Below are positions 1-8,596 of a stretch of 64,000 nucleotides of DNA, piece by piece. The position numbers and the translations under genes are program-made. Location of the stretch: assembly GCA_012728275.1 (NCBI GenBank), contig JAAYFK010000015.1, positions 16,430 through 80,429 of the forward strand, given 5' to 3'. The first letter of the stretch is position 1, and the number at the start of each line of letters is the position of its first letter. Under the pieces are notes generated by a model. The model saw only the letters and a list, made by a program, of their open reading frames with translations. It was not told the DNA's origin and made no database searches. The stretch is from Clostridiaceae bacterium (GTDB lineage Bacteria > Bacillota > Clostridia > Saccharofermentanales > Saccharofermentanaceae).

Positions 1-1996
1 CAGCTAATACATAATCACGTGAATAGTGAGCTGCCAGCCTGTTCATCCAATCTTGCAATCCTGCAGAATCTGGCTCACGTCCTAGACATACTCTATATAG
101 AGCTGTGATAAACTCCTCATCAGTGTAATTATGAGAAGTAAACTCAGTACTGTGACTTAGAGCAGCTGCAACTTGAGGACCACTCATTACGCCCGCACCT
201 AGCTGGCTAATCCAGTTACGAGTTCCACTTGTATCAATTGTTCTACCCAAGAAATTCTCATATAAAGAAACAACAAACGGTCTATAACTCATATGAAGAT
301 CAACGTTGTCATCACTTGTGTATGAACCAACCCTAACACTATATCTACCAAGATAGTTTAAGCACTCCTGGCTATTAGCAATATTCGCATAAACAGTCAT
401 TCGACTATAACCAAAAGCTAAAGTGTTTAAATGAGTCGCTAATCCATCAGCCTCAACATTACGTCCTAAGAGTAATTGATACATCAGATCGATAAATTGA
501 GAATCCGTTAATCCGCGAGCGTTAAACTCCGCCGAAGTAATAAATTCTACAATCATATCCACTGCTTCCTTACCATTTGAAAGCTGAGTGGAACGTTCCA
601 CTAATTCGGCTGATGAAGGAGCTCTACCTAATGTCTTATCAAAAAGGAAAGTAACAAATGCATCATAGCAGTTTGTTGAAGTTGGAAGTGGTGAAGCTTC
701 ACTAGGCATATTTGAATAGACAGGAATACAAAATGTGAGTGCACTATTTAGTATTCCAGACTTTGAATATGCATTATACATAGTAACGGCCTCTGAATAT
801 GCTGATTGAGTAGCCGTCATGTATTGATGCGTGCAATCTGACGTCGCACTATCTGAAGCAACATTAAATCGCATGTAATAGATTGTATCCTGACCCTTGC
901 TTACATAGTAATCATTAATCCATCTCGCACCGTTGACGATAGAAAGGCCTGGTGTGTTCCAAGGAATGTTGTAGCAAGAATTAAATGCTGGATCCAAGCC
1001 TAATCTAGCAAATTCCAATCCAACTCTAGAAGCAGATAGAACACTAGAATAAGCTCCTATGTTATAGAAATTATAAACTCCCGAAGTTCCATTAGAAGAA
1101 GAACTACCTCGTGATCCACATTCTTGCAGTGCCCTCGCAGCTAAGAAAATACCATTAATCTGGCTTGCATCCTGTGCAATGGCAAAAATCTGCCTATAGT
1201 AGATAGGAGCATCTCCATTACCATAATTGGCTCTGGCATCACCCATAAATGAGCCTGCAAGCACAGGTTCAATATTTCCCTCACCTATCGAAGCGGAACC
1301 AGTTTGATAATGCAAATCAAGGAATTGAAATATTCCATTATTAGTCATTTGATTCCTAGGATCCATATAATAGGCAACAATTGCTCTCGAAGCATTAACC
1401 CAATTGGGAGAATCCACTACTCCTAAGAAGGACTGAGATATCCACGAAGGATCTTTATCGCTTTGAATAAGAGACTTGCCACTTGCCGTCTCCATATTAA
1501 GAACATCAGACCAAGAAAGGCCAGTATTCTCAGCAACAAACACCCAACTTGGATGTTCTATATGAAGAGAACGAAGATATGGCTTATAGCTTTCTGGAAA
1601 ACTAGCAATAGATGCTTCAAAAGCTGCATCTTGTATTGGAACAGAGCCTGCGTCCATTTGAACAAATTTTCCACAAACAAAACCTGTCTTAACTACCCCA
1701 CTAATAATTACCTCTATCTTGTACCAAGTAGGACTACCTGATCCATCACCTGCGACTGCAGTTACGGTCTCAGTGACTGTAACTCTTGTACCAAGAGGCA
1801 CTTGGGCAACAATATTAGCCTTGTCAGTAGCAGAGTCACGCATATTAACATATTGATTGCAGTTAATAATCTTCGCATTCGGCGTTGTATCAGCACTTAT
1901 TCTTCCATTAGGAGCATATAAAAACAGTGTTGAGATAATACATAGTAACAAAAGAACTATGGTAAATGATTTAAGTGTTCGCTTTTGATTTCTCAT
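1..1996 (-). CDS. Secreted SH3b / N-acetylglucosaminidase with DUF4214 repeats (partial)
   Basis: The reading frame is open from an ATG at 1996 to the left edge, so the C-terminus is missing. The ATG is preceded by GAAAGG. The N-terminus has a basic, hydrophobic signal peptide ending near ISADTTP. An SH3b-like region follows (VNMRDSATDKANIVAQVPLG). The middle resembles the glucosaminidase (GH73/LytD-type) fold, with ALQECGSRG carrying the likely catalytic Glu, YNFYNIGAY and NGARWI. The C-terminal part holds at least two DUF4214-like repeats containing LGR, for example DKTLGRAPSSAEL and YENFLGRTIDTSG. By family it cleaves peptidoglycan outside the cell, in cell separation or wall turnover. The domain calls are from memory of the families. 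Confidence 0.8.
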   Translation of the reverse strand, partial: MRNQKRTLKSFTIVLLLLCIISTLFLYAPNGRISADTTPNAKIINCNQYVNMRDSATDKANIVAQVPLGTRVTVTETVTAVAGDGSGSPTWYKIEVIISGVVKTGFVCGKFVQMDAGSVPIQDAAFEASIASFPESYKPYLRSLHIEHPSWVFVAENTGLSWSDVLNMETASGKSLIQSDKDPSWISQSFLGVVDSPNWVNASRAIVAYYMDPRNQMTNNGIFQFLDLHYQTGSASIGEGNIEPVLAGSFMGDARANYGNGDAPIYYRQIFAIAQDASQINGIFLAARALQECGSRGSSSSNGTSGVYNFYNIGAYSSVLSASRVGLEFARLGLDPAFNSCYNIPWNTPGLSIVNGARWINDYYVSKGQDTIYYMRFNVASDSATSDCTHQYMTATQSAYSEAVTMYNAYSKSGILNSALTFCIPVYSNMPSEASPLPTSTNCYDAFVTFLFDKTLGRAPSSAELVERSTQLSNGKEAVDMIVEFITSAEFNARGLTDSQFIDLMYQLLLGRNVEADGLATHLNTLAFGYSRMTVYANIANSQECLNYLGRYSVRVGSYTSDDNVDLHMSYRPFVVSLYENFLGRTIDTSGTRNWISQLGAGVMSGPQVAAALSHSTEFTSHNYTDEEFITALYRVCLGREPDSAGLQDWMNRLAAHYSRDYVLA

Positions 1997-2139
1997 AGTG
2001 ACCTTTCTTTCAATCGTTAGTTTAGTAATGATAATTATACTACACTACTTGGCTTCTCCTTTTCAAAAAAAAGGCAATTATGAGACATACATGATAATAT
2101 GATACTGTTGTAATCTATATGTAATAAGGAGATTCTTCT

Positions 2140-2430
2140 ATGGCTAGCAGAGTAGCAGTAATTGGCATTATCATCGAGAACAAGCAATCGATAGAAGCCC
2201 TTAATCAAACGATTTCAATGTATTCCAAGTATATTGTCGGAAGAATGGGTATTCCATATCAAAGGCGTAACATCAGCCTAATCAGCATTTATGTAGATGC
2301 TCCATCCGACATTATTAGCGCACTCTCAGGTAAGCTTGGAAGACTAGAAGGCATATCGTGTAAGACTGCCTTTTCGAGCGCGATTTATGAAGATTTACTA
2401 GACGATTCCGACTTGAGTATAGACGTTTGA
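2140..2430 (+). CDS. TM1266-type iron-only hydrogenase system regulator
   Basis: This 96-residue protein has an ACT-like alpha/beta ferredoxin fold and matches the small TM1266-type family found beside [FeFe]-hydrogenase maturation genes. The N-terminal strand is SRVAVIGIIIEN and a middle segment reads YIVGRMGIPY. The start has a strong AAGGAG site. It lies 65 bp upstream of hydG on the same strand, which supports a hydrogenase link. Family members are predicted regulators or sensors with no firmly established ligand, so the regulatory role is inferred from naming and context. Confidence 0.8.
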   Translation: MASRVAVIGIIIENKQSIEALNQTISMYSKYIVGRMGIPYQRRNISLISIYVDAPSDIISALSGKLGRLEGISCKTAFSSAIYEDLLDDSDLSIDV

Positions 2431-2495
2431 TGTGCTAATAATATGTTGTAACTAATGAGGAAGTTTTTCTGACTCAGAAGAAAGGACAAATTAAT

Positions 2496-3914
2496 ATGTA
2501 CGATCCAAAATCTTTGAAGGCCGAAGATTTCATCAATGACGATGAAATTCAGGATACCCTTAAATATGCCGAGATGAACTCTGACAATCTCGAGCTAATC
2601 GATTCCATTATTGAGAAAGCAAAACTATCAAAAGGACTATCGCATAGAGAGGCCTCCGTTTTACTTGCTTGCGAGAACAAAGAACGCATCGCAAGGATGT
2701 ATGATCTTGCCGAGGAAATTAAGAAAGAATTTTATGGCAACAGAATAGTAATGTTTGCCCCTTTATACTTATCAAACTATTGTGTAAACGGCTGCGTATA
2801 TTGCCCATACCACATAAAGAATAAGCATATTTGCCGTAAGAAGTTAACTCAAGAAGAAGTTAAGAAGGAAGTAGTTGCGCTTCAGGATATGGGCCACAAA
2901 AGACTTGCTATTGAAGCTGGAGAAGATCCTGTCAACAATCCTATCGAATATATTCTTGAATGTATCAAGACAATCTACTCCATAAATCATAAGAATGGTG
3001 CAATTCGACGCGTTAACGTTAATATAGCTGCTACAACTGTCGAGAACTACAGAAAACTTAAGGATGCCGGTATTGGAACTTATATTCTTTTCCAGGAAAC
3101 GTACAACAAGAAGAGCTACGAGACTTTGCACCCTTATGGACCAAAGCATGATTACGACTATCACACAGAAGCTATGGATAGAGCGATGGAAGGCGGTATC
3201 GATGATGTCGGTATAGGCGCGCTTTTCGGACTAGAGCTTTATAAGTACGAGCTTGTTGGTCTTTTGATGCACGCCGAGCATTTAGAGGCAGTCCACGGCG
3301 TCGGCCCACATACGATTTCGGTACCAAGAATTCGTCGTGCATATGATATTGACCCATCCTCTTTCGATAACGGTATTGATGATGATACTTTCGCGAAAAT
3401 ATGCGCTATTCTGAGGCTTTCTGTTCCCTATACTGGTATGATTATCTCTACTCGTGAGTCAAAAGCTGTTCGCGAGAAGGTAATTCGATTAGGTGTTTCC
3501 CAGATTTCAGGAGCATCCAGAACAAGTGTTGGTGGCTACGCGGAGGATGAACCAGAAGAAGAGGACTCAGCTCAATTTGATGTATCTGACAAAAGAACTT
3601 TGGACCAAGTTGTTCATTGGCTCATGGATATGGGATATATTCCTTCTTTTTGCACGGCATGCTATCGAGAAGGAAGAACTGGCGACCGTTTTATGGCACT
3701 TTGTAAAGCAAAGCAAATTCAGAATTGCTGCCACCCTAATGCTCTCATGACCTTAAAGGAATACCTCATGGATTATGCTTCTGAAGGCACTCGAAAAATT
3801 GGTGATAAGCTTATCCAAGATGAAATTGACAACATACCCAACGACAAGGTCAAAGCATTAGTCCGAGAGAATCTCGTTAATATTGAGAGTGGTAAGCGCG
3901 ACTTTCGATTCTGA
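2496..3914 (+). CDS. hydG: [FeFe] hydrogenase H-cluster maturase HydG
   Basis: HydG is a radical SAM tyrosine lyase that makes the CO and CN ligands of the [FeFe]-hydrogenase H-cluster. The SAM cluster motif CVNGCVYC (Cys96, Cys100, Cys103) is present. The C-terminal auxiliary cluster motif CX2CX22C is intact at Cys386, Cys389 and Cys412. The length of 472 residues is normal for the family. It follows the TM1266-type gene in the same direction. The partner maturases HydE and HydF and the hydrogenase itself are not in this window, so they must lie elsewhere if the pathway works. Confidence 0.96.
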   Translation: MYDPKSLKAEDFINDDEIQDTLKYAEMNSDNLELIDSIIEKAKLSKGLSHREASVLLACENKERIARMYDLAEEIKKEFYGNRIVMFAPLYLSNYCVNGCVYCPYHIKNKHICRKKLTQEEVKKEVVALQDMGHKRLAIEAGEDPVNNPIEYILECIKTIYSINHKNGAIRRVNVNIAATTVENYRKLKDAGIGTYILFQETYNKKSYETLHPYGPKHDYDYHTEAMDRAMEGGIDDVGIGALFGLELYKYELVGLLMHAEHLEAVHGVGPHTISVPRIRRAYDIDPSSFDNGIDDDTFAKICAILRLSVPYTGMIISTRESKAVREKVIRLGVSQISGASRTSVGGYAEDEPEEEDSAQFDVSDKRTLDQVVHWLMDMGYIPSFCTACYREGRTGDRFMALCKAKQIQNCCHPNALMTLKEYLMDYASEGTRKIGDKLIQDEIDNIPNDKVKALVRENLVNIESGKRDFRF

Positions 3915-3944
3915 CATAAGCATTCAAAATTGAGCATTGATTTC

Positions 3945-3969
3945 CTACTAGCGAATAGGTAGTATTTTT
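3945..3969 (+). terminator. Weak candidate terminator after hydG
   Basis: CTAC and GTAG arms, with extra TA/TA pairs and a bulge, are followed by TATTTTTG. The stem is short, so this is tentative. It sits between the hydG stop and the next gene on the same strand. Confidence 0.35.
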
Positions 3970-4010
3970 GATAGATAATTTGTTTTTATACCAACTAGGA
4001 GGAAACACAT

Positions 4011-4883
4011 TTGACACAAGCACAATTCACGATTGAGGAAATCCCATTCTTTGATCCTATAAAAATAGCTAATAGCGGCCAGTGCTTTAGATGGAAGATA
4101 CTTGACGCCTCCCACGTTGAGCTCGTAGCACTGGGGAGATATTTGCAAATCGCTTACCTTGGTAGTGAGCGGTTTGCTTTTTCTTGCCCTCGAAGTGAAT
4201 TTAATGACCTCTGGTATAACTATCTCGACCTTGCTCGTGACTACCATCAAGTCGCTGATTGCATCTTGCCCGATGACACATACTTGCGTGAAGCACTTGC
4301 ATTTGGAGAAGGTATTAGAATACTTAATCAAGATCCTTTCGAGACCTTGATATGTTTCATCATCTCGCAAAGGCGCTCTATTCCTTCCATCACAACTTGT
4401 GTAGAAAGGCTTTGCGCATTGGCAGGGAGAAAAATTGATTTGCCTTTAGCTTCTTTGGAATCTCAAGAACTATTCGTAAATCTCCCAGAAGAGAACTATT
4501 TTGCTTTCCCGAACTGCGAAGAAATCCTTAAACTAACTCCAGAGCAATTGGACAGTATTGGTGCTGGATATCGAAAAGAATACATACTTCGTGCGTCCCT
4601 CGCTGTCTTTAGTAACGATGCTAATCTACAGTCCTGGTCTAATCTTAGTGATGAGAGCTTGTTCGAGAATCTGACAAGCCTTTATGGTGTTGGTAAGAAG
4701 GTTGCTAATTGTGTGATGCTTTTCGCGTACGCTAGATCCTCAAGATTTCCCATAGACGTATGGGTTCAAAGAATTATCGACAAATATTACGGCGGTTCTT
4801 ACGACATCAATAGATATCCTAGTACCGCCGGAATAATGCAACAATTAATGTTCTACTACGAGAGAAACAAATCGATTACTTAG
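4011..4883 (+). CDS. ogg: 8-oxoguanine DNA glycosylase (Ogg family, HhH-GPD)
   Basis: This is a bifunctional base-excision repair glycosylase of the Ogg1-like HhH-GPD superfamily. The N-terminal SGQCFRWK matches the substrate-binding strand of Ogg1. The helix-hairpin-helix GVGKKVANC carries the expected catalytic Lys (Lys230) and FPIDVW carries the catalytic Asp (Asp249). The start is a TTG with a strong AGGAGG site 8 bases upstream; no better in-frame ATG precedes the conserved N-terminus. The 3' end overlaps the convergent iorB gene by 8 bases. At 290 residues it is a normal size. A 3-methyladenine glycosylase (AlkA) is less likely because of the QCFRW motif. Confidence 0.88.
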   Translation: MTQAQFTIEEIPFFDPIKIANSGQCFRWKILDASHVELVALGRYLQIAYLGSERFAFSCPRSEFNDLWYNYLDLARDYHQVADCILPDDTYLREALAFGEGIRILNQDPFETLICFIISQRRSIPSITTCVERLCALAGRKIDLPLASLESQELFVNLPEENYFAFPNCEEILKLTPEQLDSIGAGYRKEYILRASLAVFSNDANLQSWSNLSDESLFENLTSLYGVGKKVANCVMLFAYARSSRFPIDVWVQRIIDKYYGGSYDINRYPSTAGIMQQLMFYYERNKSIT

Positions 4884-5481
4884 AAATTGCGTCTCTTCCC
4901 TTCTCAAAAGCGTCTATATTCGTAGGAATAACCTTAGGCTTACTTGCAAAAGCCTCATTGATTGACTCAAGCCACATTGCTTCTTCGACACCCATGAATT
5001 TGGAAAGACTACCAAGCATAACCATATTGACAGCCTTTGAAGTACCACTTTCCAATGCCAACTTAAGAGCATCAATTTCAATAACCTTCGTAGAATCAAT
5101 TGATCCTTCTTTCAAGGCATCATACGAATTTTGTGGATACTCTGTTTGACCTAAAAGAACAGGTAAAGACTTGATCTTCTGAGTATTAATAATCATAACG
5201 CCATTCTTCTTCAAAAGAGAAGCCCAACGAACAGACTCTATCTCCTCAAAAGAAAGCAAGAAGTCCGCACAACCTTGCTCTATTATAGGGGAATTTACTT
5301 TCTTACCAATCTTAACGTAGGTAATAACTGAACCACCTCTCTGACTCATGCCATGAACCTCAGAAACCTTAACATCAAGACCCATCTTCACGCTTAGAAT
5401 TCCAAGAAGCTTGCCAGCTATTAAAGTTCCCTGACCGCCTACACCAGCTAGTACTATAGAAGCTTCAAAATCCTTATTCAT
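4876..5481 (-). CDS. iorB: Indolepyruvate:ferredoxin oxidoreductase beta subunit
   Basis: This is the beta (gamma-type) subunit that pairs with IorA to oxidise aryl pyruvates from aromatic amino acids to acyl-CoA, passing electrons to ferredoxin. The signature VLAGVGGQG near the N-terminus and HGMSQRGGSV are typical. I place the start at the ATG at 5481 because a GGGGGAAGAG site lies just before it, inside the end of iorA. An upstream in-frame ATG at 5523 would overlap iorA's ferredoxin domain. The protein is then 201 residues. It begins one base after the iorA stop, so the two are translationally coupled. Confidence 0.93.
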   Translation of the reverse strand: MNKDFEASIVLAGVGGQGTLIAGKLLGILSVKMGLDVKVSEVHGMSQRGGSVITYVKIGKKVNSPIIEQGCADFLLSFEEIESVRWASLLKKNGVMIINTQKIKSLPVLLGQTEYPQNSYDALKEGSIDSTKVIEIDALKLALESGTSKAVNMVMLGSLSKFMGVEEAMWLESINEAFASKPKVIPTNIDAFEKGRDAISK

Positions 5482-5482
5482 A

Positions 5483-7249
5483 TTACTCTTCCCCCTTAGC
5501 CAAAGCATCAAATTTGCATACATTTACGCAAAGACCGCAATTGTTACATGCTTCAAGATCGATAATAGGCTTTCTATCTTCGCCCATTACCAATGCAGGA
5601 CACATAACTCTGCCACATGCACCACATGACTTGCACTTGTCGGTATCAAAAATTACGTTGACTCCCTTCTTAGCTCTGCCTGTTGGAATTAGAGCACAAG
5701 GTCTTCTAGCTATAACTACGGAAACCTCGTTCTTACTCATCTCCTCTTTAATTACTTTCTCGCAAGTAAAAGTATCAACCGGATCAACAACTTTTATCGA
5801 ATTAACTCCCAAACTCTCGCACAGCTTCTCTAAATCAAGCTGAGGAGCCTTATCCAATCGAATGTTCATTCCTGTTGCTGGATTTTGTTGATGGCCAGTC
5901 ATACCTGTTATTGAATTATCCAGAATAATCAGCGTCATTGAAGATTCATTATATACAGCGTTCAGCAAATTAGTGATACCCGAATGCATAAAGGTTGAAT
6001 CACCAATAACAGCGACCGTCTTCTTGGAATCCTCACCGTCAGTAGCCTTATCGAAGCCATGAGCCATGCCAACGGAAGCACCCATACATATGCATGCATC
6101 GACAGCTTGCATAGGAGGAAGTGCACCAAGAGTGTAGCAGCCAATATCTCCCATTACCTGAGCGTTTAGCCTATGCAATGCTAAGAATAAACCCTTATGT
6201 GGACATCCAGCGCAAAGCACAGGCGGACGGCTAGGAGCAATAGGAAGCTTTCCAGTCTCTATTCCTAATTCAGGAAGAGGCAAATCAGTAAGCGCGCTTC
6301 TTATCATTCTTGCTGAATACTCGCCTAACAGCGTGAAAAGCTTCTTTCCTTCACATTCAATACCATTTGCCTTAAGCTCTGTCTCAATAAAAGGATCAAG
6401 CTCTTCAACAACTATTAATCTATCTACTTTAGAGGCAAAATTCTTAATCAAATCAATAGGAAGAGGCCATACCATACCTAGCTTAAATACAGAAGCAGAT
6501 GGCAATGCATCACGCACATATTGATACGTAGCACCGGCCGTTACTATTCCTATTTGTGAATCATTTATCTCGATAGAATGTAATCCTGTCTTACCGCCGT
6601 CACTTACAACATCAGAAACAATCTTCTGTGTTCTATCTTCAACAACTACATGACGCTTAATCGCCATAGCAGGCATCATTACATTCTTAGCAACATCTTT
6701 CTTGTAATCCTTTACAAGACGAGGAAGCGGCTCAGACAATTCAACGATGCTTCTGGAATGAGAAACCCTTGTATGCAGTCTCAGCAAAACAGGAGTATCA
6801 TACTTCTCCGAAAAATCAAAAGCATACTTCGTAAACACCTTACACTCTTCACTATCAGAAGGCTCAAACATAGGAATCTTTGCTGCTCTAGCATAGTTTC
6901 TTGAATCTTGCTCATTTTGTGAGGAATGCATTCCTGGATCATCAGCTACGCAAAAAACCAGTCCACCATTTACTCCCGTATAAGACACAGTAAACAGAGG
7001 ATCAGCAGCAACATTCAAACCAACATGCTTCATGCATGTCATTGATCTCGCACCTCTTATCGAAGCTCCAATTGCAACTTCAGCGCCAACCTTCTCGTTT
7101 GGTGCCCACTCACAGTATATCTCTTTATAATTAGCTATAGTCTCAGTTATCTCGGTACTAGGAGTACCAGGATATGACGATACAACCTTAACGCCAGCCT
7201 CATAAGCTCCACGTGCTACAGCTTCATTACCTAATAGAATTTCTTTCAT
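5483..7249 (-). CDS. iorA: Indolepyruvate:ferredoxin oxidoreductase alpha subunit
   Basis: IorA is the large, TPP-binding subunit of indolepyruvate oxidoreductase. The N-terminal pyrimidine-binding region includes SSYPGTPSTEI. The TPP/Mg site is GDSTFMHSGITN followed by LDNSITGMTGHQ. The C-terminus holds two [4Fe-4S] ferredoxin motifs, CKSCGACGRVMCP and CNNCGLCVNVCKF. The size of 588 residues is normal. The start ATG follows AAGGAGG. An extended -10 element lies about 58 bp upstream. By family it works in amino-acid fermentation, or in reverse for aromatic amino-acid synthesis. Confidence 0.96.
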   Translation of the reverse strand: MKEILLGNEAVARGAYEAGVKVVSSYPGTPSTEITETIANYKEIYCEWAPNEKVGAEVAIGASIRGARSMTCMKHVGLNVAADPLFTVSYTGVNGGLVFCVADDPGMHSSQNEQDSRNYARAAKIPMFEPSDSEECKVFTKYAFDFSEKYDTPVLLRLHTRVSHSRSIVELSEPLPRLVKDYKKDVAKNVMMPAMAIKRHVVVEDRTQKIVSDVVSDGGKTGLHSIEINDSQIGIVTAGATYQYVRDALPSASVFKLGMVWPLPIDLIKNFASKVDRLIVVEELDPFIETELKANGIECEGKKLFTLLGEYSARMIRSALTDLPLPELGIETGKLPIAPSRPPVLCAGCPHKGLFLALHRLNAQVMGDIGCYTLGALPPMQAVDACICMGASVGMAHGFDKATDGEDSKKTVAVIGDSTFMHSGITNLLNAVYNESSMTLIILDNSITGMTGHQQNPATGMNIRLDKAPQLDLEKLCESLGVNSIKVVDPVDTFTCEKVIKEEMSKNEVSVVIARRPCALIPTGRAKKGVNVIFDTDKCKSCGACGRVMCPALVMGEDRKPIIDLEACNNCGLCVNVCKFDALAKGEE

Positions 7250-7261
7250 CAGAATCCTCCT

Positions 7262-7315
7262 TGAGATAGCGTCTCAACCATTGAAAATCTTTTTTTACAC
7301 GCACGTATTATACCA
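7262..7315 (-). promoter_or_regulatory. iorAB promoter region with 5'UTR hairpin
   Basis: On the minus strand an extended -10 TGGTATAAT lies at 7307-7315. Downstream, TTGAGA CGCTA TCTCAA forms a small hairpin whose 3' arm abuts the AAGGAGG ribosome site of iorA. No good -35 was seen. A role in translation control is only a possibility. Confidence 0.45.
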
Positions 7316-7370
7316 CAATATAAACATACTTCTGTTGCTCAAAAAGCAAGTGGAACTCACTGTTTCTCTA

Positions 7371-7416
7371 TTCAAAAAGAATCCGTACTCGAATTCATTA
7401 GAACCTGAGTACGGAT
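7371..7416 (-). terminator. Terminator after the TspO-like gene
   Basis: The arms ATCCGTACTC (7381-7390) and GAGTACGGAT (7407-7416) form a perfect 10-bp stem. It is followed on the minus strand by TTCTTTTTG. It ends the transcript of the membrane protein gene at 7451-8242, before the iorA promoter. Confidence 0.8.
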
Positions 7417-7450
7417 CTTGCAAATGACTATAGGCTTCGAAAATTTCAAA

Positions 7451-8242
7451 TTACTTTTTCGAAAATTTGGGGAGAACAGAGAAATTATTATGGATAAATT
7501 GAAACACAGCTACGATAATGAGGACTATCATGCCTACGAGAGATATTATTTGCAGGGTACCATATTCCCCATTAAATCCAGCTGGCGATTTTAAGAATTG
7601 GTATATTCCAAAGTACGCCCAAGCTACTGGAAGTGGAAAAGCGGCATTTCTGATTCTCATAAGAACTACAATAATTAGAACAATCGCGATTATCAGCATT
7701 ATGATTCCCCAGGTCTCCTTAGATAAACCAAATCCGTCCCATTCAAGTTTAGTGAGCGCCGCAGCAATATTCACGACTGTAGCGATAAACAACCACCCGG
7801 AATAAATACCAAAACTTAATGGCAGTAGCCATTGTTTACCTTCGCTGACTTCAAGCAGCTTGGAGCAAATCAATACTAATGTAACCACAAAACCAAGTAT
7901 AAATATTGAAGAAAGCTCTACTAGGACGAACGAAAACGCGACAATCCAAGCAATATTAATGACGCAGGAGATTTTAAAAAGAAGTGAAATTTTATCAATA
8001 GCATTTTGATAATAAGAATCATTTTTTCTGACTATCATTACAATCACTGATATCAATAAGAGTATGTAGATAACACTCCATATGCTGAAAGTAAACGGAC
8101 TTGGAGTAATCAAGGTTAAATACCTATTAGAAATCTGTTTTTGAGTTAAACCGTTGATTAAGCCGACGGCACCCAAAGTGTTTATTACTAGTGTGACAAT
8201 TAGAAAAAGTGCATTGATCCATGCTTTCTTTAACTTATCCAT
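7451..8242 (-). CDS. TspO/MBR-related tryptophan-rich membrane protein
   Basis: This 263-residue polytopic membrane protein has about seven hydrophobic segments. The motif SPFTFSIWSVIYILL matches the conserved first region of TspO/MBR-like proteins, and WLFIATVVNIAAAL and WAYFGIYQFLKSPAGFNG follow. It is longer than classical TspO (about 160 residues) and belongs to the larger Firmicute variety. The function is unknown; TspO proteins bind tetrapyrroles or act in stress signalling, which is not shown here. It is a single-gene unit with its own terminator. Confidence 0.65.
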   Translation of the reverse strand: MDKLKKAWINALFLIVTLVINTLGAVGLINGLTQKQISNRYLTLITPSPFTFSIWSVIYILLLISVIVMIVRKNDSYYQNAIDKISLLFKISCVINIAWIVAFSFVLVELSSIFILGFVVTLVLICSKLLEVSEGKQWLLPLSFGIYSGWLFIATVVNIAAALTKLEWDGFGLSKETWGIIMLIIAIVLIIVVLMRIRNAAFPLPVAWAYFGIYQFLKSPAGFNGEYGTLQIISLVGMIVLIIVAVFQFIHNNFSVLPKFSKK

Positions 8243-8352
8243 AATTAATACTCCTTTCTAGCAACTCCAAACCAACAAGCAATATTAAGTTTTATAGATA
8301 TATTTTACTATATTGCATAAAGAAGAGCTACAGTTTATTCGAGTATATAACA

Positions 8353-8388
8353 TTAGGGCAACTGATACGAATGTATCAATTGCCCTAA
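8353..8388 (-). terminator. Hairpin downstream of tRNA-Leu
   Basis: TTAGGGCAA (8353-8361) pairs with TTGCCCTAA (8380-8388), and TGATAC pairs with GTATCA around a GAAT loop, with one mismatch. The stem is long but the following T tract is poor. It probably terminates or helps 3' processing of the tRNA transcript. Confidence 0.6.
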
Positions 8389-8394
8389 CAATTA

Positions 8395-8477
8395 TGGTGC
8401 GGCCGACGGGACTTGAACCCGTATGATCTCTCACACGCCCCTCAAACGTGCGCGTCTGCCAGTTCCGCCACGGCCGC
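8395..8477 (-). tRNA. tRNA-Leu(GAG)
   Basis: The acceptor stem GCGGCCG (5') pairs with CGGCCGC (3'), followed by discriminator A and an encoded CCA. The D arm contains TGGCAGAC. The anticodon arm is CACGT-TTGAGGG-GCGTG with anticodon GAG. The TTCAAGT T-loop sits on a CGGG/CCCG stem. The long variable arm is typical of class II leucine tRNAs. The length is 83 nt including CCA. Confidence 0.95.
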
Positions 8478-8544
8478 GACTTAATAAGCACGGTAATTAT
8501 ACTTTTCATCAATAGCAGTGTCAATAACAATTAGGCATTAATGC

Positions 8545-8576
8545 AAAAAAAAGGCGACTCCGTTCCCAGAGTCGCC
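8545..8576 (-). terminator. Strong terminator after the surface protein gene
   Basis: GGCGACTC (8553-8560) and GAGTCGCC (8569-8576) form a perfect 8-bp GC-rich stem with an 8-base loop. It is followed on the minus strand by eight T residues (A tract 8545-8552). This is a textbook intrinsic terminator for the gene ending at 8597. Confidence 0.93.
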
Positions 8577-8596
8577 AAATATATCAATTATCAATA

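Noticed and set aside
3948..4370. Minus-strand frame of 140 codons antisense to ogg
   Set aside because: No ribosome site, no recognisable motif; the plus strand has intact Ogg catalytic residues.
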